In this document: piece by piece, positions 25,320 to 33,085 of the stretch | Layout: each line of letters starts with the position of its first letter | Position numbering within the stretch: the stretch's first letter is position 1 | Assembly (NCBI RefSeq): GCF_003347595.2 | Contig: NZ_QCZK02000031.1 | Location: forward strand, 1-64,000 | Direction: 5' to 3' | DNA length: 64,000 nucleotides | Origin: Botryobacter ruber | GTDB lineage: Bacteria > Bacteroidota > Bacteroidia > Cytophagales > Hymenobacteraceae | Notes under the pieces: generated by a model | What the model was told of the DNA's origin: nothing | The model's input: only the letters and a program-made list of their open reading frames with translations | The model's database searches: none | Position numbers and translations under genes: made by a program

Positions 25320-28133
25320 ATGCCAAAAGACACCAGTATTAAATCTGTTCTTATTATTGGTTCTGGTCCTATCGTAATTGGCCAGGCCTGCGAATTCGAT
25401 TACTCCGGCTCACAAGCCTCCCGTTCTCTTCGCGAAGAAGGAATAGAAGTAACCCTTATCAATTCCAACCCTGCCACTATCATGACCGATAGTATCACGG
25501 CAGACAATGTGTACCTCAAGCCGCTTGAGAAAAAGTACATCATCGAGATTCTGGAGAAGCACAAAATTGATGCGGTGCTACCGACAATGGGAGGCCAGAC
25601 GGCATTAAACTTAGCCATTGACTGCGAAAAAGCCGGAATCTGGAAAAAGTATGGCGTTAAAATTATCGGTGTTGACATCAAAGCCATCGAAACGACAGAA
25701 GACCGCGAGGAATTCCGTCTGAAAATGCTCGAGCTTGGCGTTAACGTTTGTAAAGGCGAAACAGCCACATCGTTCCTGGAAGGAAAAGAAATTGCGCAGG
25801 AAATAGGCTTTCCGCTGGTAATTCGTCCGTCGTTTACGCTGGGCGGTACAGGAGGAGGCTTCGTGAACACGCCCGAAGAATTTGATGCGGCCCTGAACCG
25901 TGGTCTGCATGCTTCGCCTACGCACGAGGTACTGATCGAGCAAAGCATCCTGGGCTGGAAAGAATATGAGCTGGAACTGCTCCGCGATAACCTGGGCAAC
26001 GTGATCATCATCTGCTCCATCGAGAACTTCGACCCGATGGGCGTACACACCGGCGACTCTATTACAGTAGCGCCTGCCATGACACTGCCTGATACCGTGT
26101 ACCAGCAGATGCGTGACCTGGCCATCAAAATGATGAACGGCATCGGGCAGTTTGCCGGCGGCTGTAACGTGCAGTTCTCCGTTAACCCGGAAGACGATAC
26201 CATCATTGCCATCGAGATTAACCCGCGTGTTTCGCGTTCTTCTGCACTTGCCTCCAAAGCCACTGGTTATCCTATTGCCAAAATAGCCGCCAAACTGGCC
26301 ATTGGCTATAACCTGGACGAACTGAAAAACGCCATCACCAAAACCACGTCGGCTTACTTCGAGCCTGCCCTGGATTATGTGATCGTAAAAATACCGCGCT
26401 GGAACTTCGACAAGTTTAAAGGCGCCAACCGCAAGCTTGGTCTGCAGATGAAGAGTGTGGGTGAGGTGATGGGCATTGGCCGTACCTTCCAGGAAGCGCT
26501 CCAGAAAGCCTGCCAGAGCTTAGAGATCAAGCGTAACGGTATAGGCGCCGACGGCAAGGAGATGACCAATTACGACGAGCTCATCTACAACCTGCAAAAC
26601 CCAAGTTGGAACCGCTTGTTCTGCATCAAAGATGCCATGCATGCCGGTATCCCGACCAGCACGATCCAGAAACTAACTAAAATTGACCCGTGGTTCCTGG
26701 CCCAGATTGAGGAGCTGGAAATGCTTGAGCGGGAAATTGGTAAATATACTTTAGAGACATTGCCTGCCGACCTGATGCGCGAAGCCAAAGTAAAAGGCTT
26801 CTCCGACCGTCAGCTGGCGCACATCCTGCGCTGCCTCGAAAGCGAAGTGCATGCCGTGCGTACCGAACTTGGCATCAAGCGTGTGTTTAAAATGGTGGAT
26901 ACCTGTGCTGCCGAGTTCGAAGCCAAAACACCTTACTACTACAGCACCTTCGACGGCGAAAACGAAAGTATCGTTACCGACAGGAAAAAGATTGTGGTAC
27001 TGGGCTCCGGACCAAACCGCATTGGCCAGGGCATCGAGTTCGACTACAGCTGTGTGCACGGGGTGCTGGCAGCCCGCGAGTGCGGCTACGAAACCATCAT
27101 GATCAACTGTAATCCTGAAACTGTAAGTACCGACTTTGATATTTCAGACAAGCTGTACTTTGAGCCGGTATTCTGGGAGCACATTTACGATATCATCCTG
27201 CACGAGAAGCCGGAAGGCGTTATCGTACAGCTGGGCGGACAAACAGCCCTGAAACTGGCCGAGAAACTGGATCGCTACGGCATCAAGATCCTGGGAACGA
27301 GCTACAAAGCCCTTGACCTGGCCGAAGACCGTGGCTCTTTCTCTTCGCTGCTGCGTGAGCTGGACATCCCGTATCCTCCGTTTGGTGTGATTGAGTCGGC
27401 TGAGGAGGCGCTGGAGCTGTGCAAGCAGCTGAAGTTCCCGCTGCTGGTGCGTCCGAGCTACGTGCTGGGTGGCCAGAGCATGAAAATCGTGATCAACGAG
27501 AAAGAGCTGGAAGCCCACGTGATCGATCTGTTGAAGGACCACCCGGGCAACAAGGTGCTGCTCGACCACTTCCTGGATCATGCTATCGAAGCAGAGTCAG
27601 ACGCTATCTCTGATGGCGAGGATGTGTATGTTTGCGGTATCATGGAACATATCGAGCCTGCCGGTATCCACTCCGGCGACTCCTATGCCGTACTGCCTCC
27701 TTTCGACCTTTCCGAAAATGTTATCCGGCAGATAGAAGAGTATACTAAAAAGATTGCGCTGGCGCTTAACACTGTCGGTATCATCAACATTCAGTATGCT
27801 ATCAAAGACGAGGTGGTGTACGTGATCGAAGCCAACCCGCGTGCTTCGCGTACCATTCCGTTTATTGCCAAAGCGTATAAAGAGCCATATATTAACTATG
27901 CGACCAAGCTGATGCTGGGTGCGAAGAAGATAAAGGATTTTAACTTCAATCCGTACAAGCAGGGCTACGCGATTAAAGTGCCGGTGTTCTCGCACAATAA
28001 ATTCCCGGAAGTAACCAAGGAACTGGGGCCTGAAATGAAATCGACCGGTGAGGCCATTTACTTCATCGACGATCTGCAGGACGACTACTTCACCAACGTT
28101 TACTCCGAGCGAAATTTATACCTGAGCCGATAA
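25320..28133 (+). CDS. carB: Carbamoyl-phosphate synthase large subunit, short form
   Basis: 937 aa. Makes carbamoyl phosphate for pyrimidines and arginine, with the small subunit CarA (not in the window). Two homologous ATP-grasp halves are visible: N half from IIGSGPIVIGQACEFDYSG with RPSFTLGGTGGG, and C half from VVLGSGPNRIGQGIEFDYS with RPSYVLGGQSM. The oligomerisation domain lies between. The protein ends at EMKSTGEAIYFIDDLQDDYF plus 15 residues, so the C-terminal MGS-like allosteric domain of the ~1,070-aa enterobacterial enzyme is missing. The frame ends cleanly before a terminator, so this is not a frameshift. UMP/ornithine control through that domain should be absent. Confidence 0.96.
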   Translation: MPKDTSIKSVLIIGSGPIVIGQACEFDYSGSQASRSLREEGIEVTLINSNPATIMTDSITADNVYLKPLEKKYIIEILEKHKIDAVLPTMGGQTALNLAIDCEKAGIWKKYGVKIIGVDIKAIETTEDREEFRLKMLELGVNVCKGETATSFLEGKEIAQEIGFPLVIRPSFTLGGTGGGFVNTPEEFDAALNRGLHASPTHEVLIEQSILGWKEYELELLRDNLGNVIIICSIENFDPMGVHTGDSITVAPAMTLPDTVYQQMRDLAIKMMNGIGQFAGGCNVQFSVNPEDDTIIAIEINPRVSRSSALASKATGYPIAKIAAKLAIGYNLDELKNAITKTTSAYFEPALDYVIVKIPRWNFDKFKGANRKLGLQMKSVGEVMGIGRTFQEALQKACQSLEIKRNGIGADGKEMTNYDELIYNLQNPSWNRLFCIKDAMHAGIPTSTIQKLTKIDPWFLAQIEELEMLEREIGKYTLETLPADLMREAKVKGFSDRQLAHILRCLESEVHAVRTELGIKRVFKMVDTCAAEFEAKTPYYYSTFDGENESIVTDRKKIVVLGSGPNRIGQGIEFDYSCVHGVLAARECGYETIMINCNPETVSTDFDISDKLYFEPVFWEHIYDIILHEKPEGVIVQLGGQTALKLAEKLDRYGIKILGTSYKALDLAEDRGSFSSLLRELDIPYPPFGVIESAEEALELCKQLKFPLLVRPSYVLGGQSMKIVINEKELEAHVIDLLKDHPGNKVLLDHFLDHAIEAESDAISDGEDVYVCGIMEHIEPAGIHSGDSYAVLPPFDLSENVIRQIEEYTKKIALALNTVGIINIQYAIKDEVVYVIEANPRASRTIPFIAKAYKEPYINYATKLMLGAKKIKDFNFNPYKQGYAIKVPVFSHNKFPEVTKELGPEMKSTGEAIYFIDDLQDDYFTNVYSERNLYLSR

Positions 28134-28142
28134 ATTCTAAAA

Positions 28143-28171
28143 TCCCTCTCCTCACCGAGAGGGATTTTTTT
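28143..28171 (+). terminator. Terminator after carB
   Basis: Stem TCCCTCTC / GAGAGGGA (28143-28150, 28157-28164), loop of six, then seven Ts. It lies nine bases after the carB stop. Confidence 0.88.
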
Positions 28172-28202
28172 CTCTGTAGCAGTTTCGTTTTACTGATCGG
28201 GA

Positions 28203-28234
28203 AGAGCAGAGGCTGTGGTGGCAGGTGCAGCAGA
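28203..28234 (+). repeat. A element copy 9
   Basis: The best match in the window, 19 of 20 core bases, about 30 bp after the carB terminator. No inverted flank is seen here. Confidence 0.85.
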
Positions 28235-28415
28235 TTTTTAGCCATCTTACATAGAATAGGCCTTATATTTGCTGTTGCTTTTTTACTTCCTGCCAGTCGT
28301 ATCTTTACCGCAGTGGAAGCTCAGGAGGAATCGTGCTCTTAAACAAGAACCGTTTTTCCTGATTCAGTACCATTCCTTTTATTTCTGAAATTTTTAAACT
28401 TTTGAGGATAACTCT

Positions 28416-29342
28416 ATGCGTTCAATTTTTGCGTCTGCAAACCAGTGGTGGGTGCTGGTATTACTGGCTTTGGCTGCCGGCTGTACAGCTCCCAGGTCCG
28501 TTATTAATTCAGGTAAAGTAACACCGGCAGGCACATTTAAGGCTGGCGTTAACTTTGGCGGCAACATTGCCACCGAACCTATCAGCCAGCTTGGCGATAT
28601 AAAAGAAGCTGTAGTGGATGCCATCAGTAACAAGGGCGATGTGTATTATGATGAGCAGATAGATGTGGCTACTAAAGCCATGGTAGCCTACGCCCTGGAC
28701 CCGGTTGGTCCGAACTTCGATTTTTACCTGCGCTATGGTTTGGTGCCACGCGTAGACGTTGGGTATAAATATGCAGCGGGAGTGCATGTGCTGGACGCCA
28801 TGTACCAGTTTATGGGCTCGACGGGCACACCGGAAAGTCCGGGAACAGATGGCTGGTATGGCAGCTTTGGTTTGCAGTATGCCGGGCAGAGCTCTGACAT
28901 CCTGGACAAGCTGTACCTGACCAAGCTGCAGCCGCTGCTGCAGTTTACAGCCAAACGCAGAGACTTTACCATTCCGCTTATCTTCAGTAAATCGATTGGG
29001 GTGGAAGAAGAAAACGGCCACTTTGCTTTTGGGGCTGTGTACAACCACACGTTTCTTGAATACGGCTTTGCTCCTTCCGGCTTGTTTAAAAAAGTAGAAG
29101 ACAACAGCGATGTGGAAGTTCCGTCGCTGGCAGCAAAGAATAACTTTCCATCGTTCGGACTTTTTATGAATGCCAAATTCGGGTTTAAATTTATTTACCT
29201 GCTGCCGGCCCTGAGCATCTATTACCAGGATTATGGTACCTATAAATTCCTGGAAGGGCGGGAGCATAGTTTCTCGGGCATGACCTTTATTCCATCGCTG
29301 GGCCTGCAGGCGACTTTTGGCAAAGGCAGAGGCGGGCGATAA
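28416..29342 (+). CDS. Outer membrane-type lipoprotein of unknown function
   Basis: 308 aa. Signal peptide with lipobox LAAGC (Cys about residue 23). The mature protein has alternating hydrophobic residues and aromatic strand ends (FDFYLRYGLVPRVDVGYKYAAG, split by turns), ending in a strand GLQATFGKG, which fits a small beta-barrel or beta-rich surface protein. No named family is recognised. It is a single gene, bounded by the carB terminator and its own at 29369. Confidence 0.7.
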   Translation: MRSIFASANQWWVLVLLALAAGCTAPRSVINSGKVTPAGTFKAGVNFGGNIATEPISQLGDIKEAVVDAISNKGDVYYDEQIDVATKAMVAYALDPVGPNFDFYLRYGLVPRVDVGYKYAAGVHVLDAMYQFMGSTGTPESPGTDGWYGSFGLQYAGQSSDILDKLYLTKLQPLLQFTAKRRDFTIPLIFSKSIGVEEENGHFAFGAVYNHTFLEYGFAPSGLFKKVEDNSDVEVPSLAAKNNFPSFGLFMNAKFGFKFIYLLPALSIYYQDYGTYKFLEGREHSFSGMTFIPSLGLQATFGKGRGGR

Positions 29343-29368
29343 TTTTCAGCTTCAGAACAGCTTCAGGC

Positions 29369-29408
29369 ACAGGCTCTCATCTGCGACAGGTGAGGGCCTG
29401 TTGCTTTT
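29369..29408 (+). terminator. Terminator
   Basis: 14-bp stem with two G-U pairs (ACAGGCTCTCATCT at 29369-29382, AGGTGAGGGCCTGT at 29388-29401), loop GCGAC, then TGCTTTTG. Confidence 0.7.
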
Positions 29409-29598
29409 GTGGCGTGTTGTGCCGGGCAATGGAACTATACGTTTGATTAGGCACTTTATTAACTATAGCCTTATCTTTGTAAAAAGAAACGAGGTTGCAG
29501 CCAAATAGGCAGGCCACATCGTTTGGCAAGAGAATTGCATATTACCCTATAAAAATAGCCGGCTTCAGTTTCGTGAGGCTCTGTATTAATTTAAACTC

Positions 29599-29874
29599 AT
29601 GATCAAATTCATATTTGTAACCATACTTATCATTTTCTTTATCAGGTTAGTAGCCCCTTTCCTTTTACGTTGGTTGCTGCAGGCCTTTGTGAAGAAAAGC
29701 ATCCGCAACGGCACCTTCTTTTACGGCAACACACAACAGCAGCGCAGCCAGCAGGAGCCACGCAATGGCAGGGCGAAGGCAGATGGCAACGTGCGCATCG
29801 ATTACATTCCGGAGCAGCCCGATAAAAAGGGTTTTGACGGAGGCGAGTACGTAGATTATGAAGAAATAAAATAA
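29599..29874 (+). CDS. DUF4834 family protein
   Basis: 91 aa. N-terminal membrane span IKFIFVTILIIFFIRLVAPF, a basic amphipathic piece, a disordered Gln/Arg-rich linker, and the conserved end DYIPEQPDKKGFDGGEYVDYEEI that marks DUF4834, a small Bacteroidota membrane protein of unknown role. It lies 44 bp before the YfhO-like gene on the same strand. A TATCTTTG box at 29472-29479 is 120 bp upstream and could be its promoter. Confidence 0.8.
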   Translation: MIKFIFVTILIIFFIRLVAPFLLRWLLQAFVKKSIRNGTFFYGNTQQQRSQQEPRNGRAKADGNVRIDYIPEQPDKKGFDGGEYVDYEEIK

Positions 29875-29918
29875 AAGTCCTATCTTTCTACCTCTATTCC
29901 GAGGGTTTTTAGATTGAT

Positions 29919-32354
29919 ATGACAACTTCTGTGAATTTTAAACGCGATGTGCTGCCTCATGCCATCGCGGTACTCATCTTTTTAGTTTTAACAGCGGCTT
30001 ACTTTTCGCCCATCCTGTTCGAAGGCAAAGCGATAGCCCAGCACGACATCATGATGTCGAAGGGAGGTTCCAAGGAAATACAGGATTTCCGGGCCGCCAC
30101 CGGCGAAGAAACGCTCTGGACAAACTCTATGTTCGGAGGCATGCCATCTTACCTGATCAATACCCACTATACCGGCGACCTCTCGGGTTATATCCATAAG
30201 GTGCTGACCTTTGATATGCCGGCTATGGCAGCCAACCTCTTCATTACCTTGCTTTGTGCCTACATCCTCATGGTCATGCTCGGGCTGAATGTGTGGCTGT
30301 CGGTAGTGGGCGCCATTGCCTTTGCCTTTACCTCGTATAACCTCATCATCCTGGAAGCGGGGCACAACACCAAGTCGCTTACCATTGCCTACATTCCGCT
30401 GGTGTTGGCCGGGCTGCTTTATGCGCTGCGCCGCAACCTGTGGATCGGGGCCGCCATTTTTGCGCTGGGCCTTACCCTGAACCTGCACTTCAACCACCTC
30501 CAGATGACCTATTACATGCTACTGATGGTGCTGGTGTTTATCGTAGTGGAGGTGATTTATGCCATAAGCAACGGAACGATCGCGGACCTGATCAAGCGGG
30601 GGCTGGTATTAGGTGTAGCGGCAGTGCTGGCAGTGGGTGTGAACTTTGGCAGGCTCTATACTACTGCCGAGTACAGCCAGCACAGCATCCGGGGCAAATC
30701 AGAGTTGTCGGCTCCGAACAGCGGCGAAGGCACTTCCAGCGGTCTTGACCGGGAATATGCTTTTAACTGGAGCTACGGCGTGAGCGAAACCATGACCCTG
30801 CTTATCCCTGACTTTTACGGCGGCAGCAGCACCGCTTCGCTCGACCAGGACTCTGATACCTACGAAGCCTTTATCCGGATGGGCGTGCCGCCGGGGCAGG
30901 CAGACCAGATCGTGCAGCAGGGGCTGCCCATGTACTGGGGCGCACAGCCTATGACCAGCGGTCCGGTGTATGTAGGCGCTATTGTCTGTTTCCTGTTTGT
31001 GCTGGGGCTGCTCATCGTGAACAAACGCACCCGTTACTGGTTGCTGGCAGCTACGGTGCTTTCTATTGTGCTGGCCTGGGGCAAGAATTTTGAGACGTTC
31101 AACTACTTCATGTTCGATTACTTCCCGGCTTACAACAAGTTCCGGGCAGTATCGTCGGCGTTGGTGATAGCCCAGATCACGATACCGCTGCTGGGCATGC
31201 TGGCACTCTACCGCCTCTTCCGCGACAAAGGTGTGGTGAAGGACCTGGATAAGCAGCTGCTGTATGCCGCTGGTATTACAGCCGGTATCTGTGCGCTGGT
31301 GTGGCTGCTGGCAGGTATGGCAGGCTTCGAGGGGAGTGCCGACCAGCAACTGATACAGGCGCAGTTCCCGATAGATGCCATCCGCTCCGACCGCGAAAGC
31401 CTGATGCGTTCCGATGCCTTCCGTTCGCTGGTGTTTATCCTGCTGGCAGCTGCTTTGCTTTACTTCTACCTCAAAAACAAACTTTCTGCCACACTGGCGA
31501 TAGCAGGAGTTGGTGTGCTGATACTCGTGGATTTATGGGCGGTAGACAAGCGCTACCTGAACGATGACGATTTCCAGCGCCGCGCCATCGAAAACTACTT
31601 CCAGCCAACTCAGGCCGACCAGATGATTCTGCAGGACAAAGACCCGCACTACCGCGTGCTGTACCTGCCCAATGCCTTTAACGATGCCCGTACTTCTTAC
31701 TTTCACAAATCCGTTGGTGGTTACCATGGCGCCAAGCTGCGCCGTTACCAGGACGTAATTGAACGGCATATCTCGCAGAACAACCTGGAGGTGCTCCGCA
31801 TGCTGAATACCCGCTATGTCATCACGGGTAACGAGCAGCAACCCGTGCAGCGGTTACCGGGCGCGTTGGGCAATGCCTGGTTTGTAGAAACTATAAAAAC
31901 CGTAAACAATCCCGATGAAGAAATTGAAGCGCTGGATGGTTTAGATGCAGCTACAACCGCAGTGGTGGATGTGTCGAAGTTTGACGTGCCTGCCAAGAAC
32001 TTTTCGAGTGAGGGTGCAGCGATAAAGCTGACAGAGTACCAGCCAGACTACCTGAAGTACGAAGCCACTACTCCACAGCAGGCATTCGCCGTATTCTCAG
32101 AAGTTTACTATGCAGATGGCTGGCAGGCGTATATCGACGGTCAGGCGGTAGACCACATCCGGGCCAACTACATTTTGCGAGCCCTGCCTGTGCCTGCCGG
32201 AAAACACACCATTGAGTTCCGGTTTGCACCACAGGCGTATGCGATAGGCAACACGGTGTCGCTGGTGTCGTCGGTAGTGCTGCTGCTGGTGTTGGCAGGC
32301 GCTATTTACTATGGGGTGAAGAAGAAGCCGGTTGAGCGGGAGGTGGTGGCGTAG
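29919..32354 (+). CDS. YfhO family membrane glycosyltransferase-like protein
   Basis: 811 aa. YfhO-type polytopic membrane protein with about 12-13 spans. The N-terminal loop contains the acidic pattern seen in GT-C glycosyltransferases (FEGKAIAQHDIMMSKG), and MFGGMPSYLIN follows. A C-terminal beta-rich domain (about 690-780, YADGWQAYIDGQ) precedes the last span (LVSSVVLLLVLAGAIYYG). YfhO proteins in Firmicutes glycosylate lipoteichoic acid; the Bacteroidota members likely modify some surface glycan, but the substrate is unknown. DUF4834 lies just upstream and may be co-transcribed. Confidence 0.85.
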   Translation: MTTSVNFKRDVLPHAIAVLIFLVLTAAYFSPILFEGKAIAQHDIMMSKGGSKEIQDFRAATGEETLWTNSMFGGMPSYLINTHYTGDLSGYIHKVLTFDMPAMAANLFITLLCAYILMVMLGLNVWLSVVGAIAFAFTSYNLIILEAGHNTKSLTIAYIPLVLAGLLYALRRNLWIGAAIFALGLTLNLHFNHLQMTYYMLLMVLVFIVVEVIYAISNGTIADLIKRGLVLGVAAVLAVGVNFGRLYTTAEYSQHSIRGKSELSAPNSGEGTSSGLDREYAFNWSYGVSETMTLLIPDFYGGSSTASLDQDSDTYEAFIRMGVPPGQADQIVQQGLPMYWGAQPMTSGPVYVGAIVCFLFVLGLLIVNKRTRYWLLAATVLSIVLAWGKNFETFNYFMFDYFPAYNKFRAVSSALVIAQITIPLLGMLALYRLFRDKGVVKDLDKQLLYAAGITAGICALVWLLAGMAGFEGSADQQLIQAQFPIDAIRSDRESLMRSDAFRSLVFILLAAALLYFYLKNKLSATLAIAGVGVLILVDLWAVDKRYLNDDDFQRRAIENYFQPTQADQMILQDKDPHYRVLYLPNAFNDARTSYFHKSVGGYHGAKLRRYQDVIERHISQNNLEVLRMLNTRYVITGNEQQPVQRLPGALGNAWFVETIKTVNNPDEEIEALDGLDAATTAVVDVSKFDVPAKNFSSEGAAIKLTEYQPDYLKYEATTPQQAFAVFSEVYYADGWQAYIDGQAVDHIRANYILRALPVPAGKHTIEFRFAPQAYAIGNTVSLVSSVVLLLVLAGAIYYGVKKKPVEREVVA

Positions 32355-32404
32355 ATTCCTGACTTGTAAGTAAAATGAGAATGGGTTTCATTTTAATTTA
32401 TCCA

Positions 32405-33058
32405 ATGAAAAAGCTGCATGTATTTGCCCTGATGCTGTTACTGCTGTCTTGTTCAGAGACGAAGGAGCCAACTACCCCGGAAACTCCTTTCGAAAATATA
32501 CCGGCGGCTCCGGAAATTGTAGCAGCAGATACTGCCACTCCTGCGATAGATGCAGCCATAACAACAGGCATTTATAGCACCGATGATTTTGAGGAGAAAT
32601 CATTTGTTATGAGTAATGCTACCCGCGGAGAAATTTGCCGGGTCGAGCGCGGATGTGATTGTTGCCTTTCAGATTTGCTTTTTCTTTCTGCTGATACGTT
32701 TGTCTTAAGTTCTTATTGCGAAGGAAGTCAAATAGTAAATAAAGGAAAATATAGCGTCAACAGGAATGAAATGACATTCCACATCGATCCTCTGTCTGTG
32801 AGTTATGAGTATAACTGGGAAAGGGAAGTCGATTCAACTGCTTTACCGCTTTATTTCCTTAAAGCACAGACACAAGAGCCAAGAAACATAAAGTTTACGA
32901 TAGCAACCTGCGAGGCATCTCCTATTCTCCTGAGCGATGGCGTAGCTCGAATTAAAGAACCAGGAACAGAACTGGCAAGAGAAAATACCGAAGCTTCGGT
33001 AGCTGAAATAATAAACGGCCTGAAAGAAAAAGGGATTTGGGACAAGCTGAAAATCTGA
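32405..33058 (+). CDS. Lipoprotein of unknown function
   Basis: 217 aa from the ATG at 32405. Signal MKKLHVFALMLLLLSC with lipobox LLSC. A Pro/Thr linker leads to a globular part with four close cysteines (EICRVERGCDCCLSD), possibly metal-binding or disulfide-linked, and a beta-rich end. The codon use looks more AT-rich than in the neighbours, and the gene sits between YfhO and the delta-60 protein. No family is recognised. Confidence 0.7.
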   Translation: MKKLHVFALMLLLLSCSETKEPTTPETPFENIPAAPEIVAADTATPAIDAAITTGIYSTDDFEEKSFVMSNATRGEICRVERGCDCCLSDLLFLSADTFVLSSYCEGSQIVNKGKYSVNRNEMTFHIDPLSVSYEYNWEREVDSTALPLYFLKAQTQEPRNIKFTIATCEASPILLSDGVARIKEPGTELARENTEASVAEIINGLKEKGIWDKLKI

Positions 33059-33085
33059 CAAATTGGTGAAACAAATGAAATCGCT

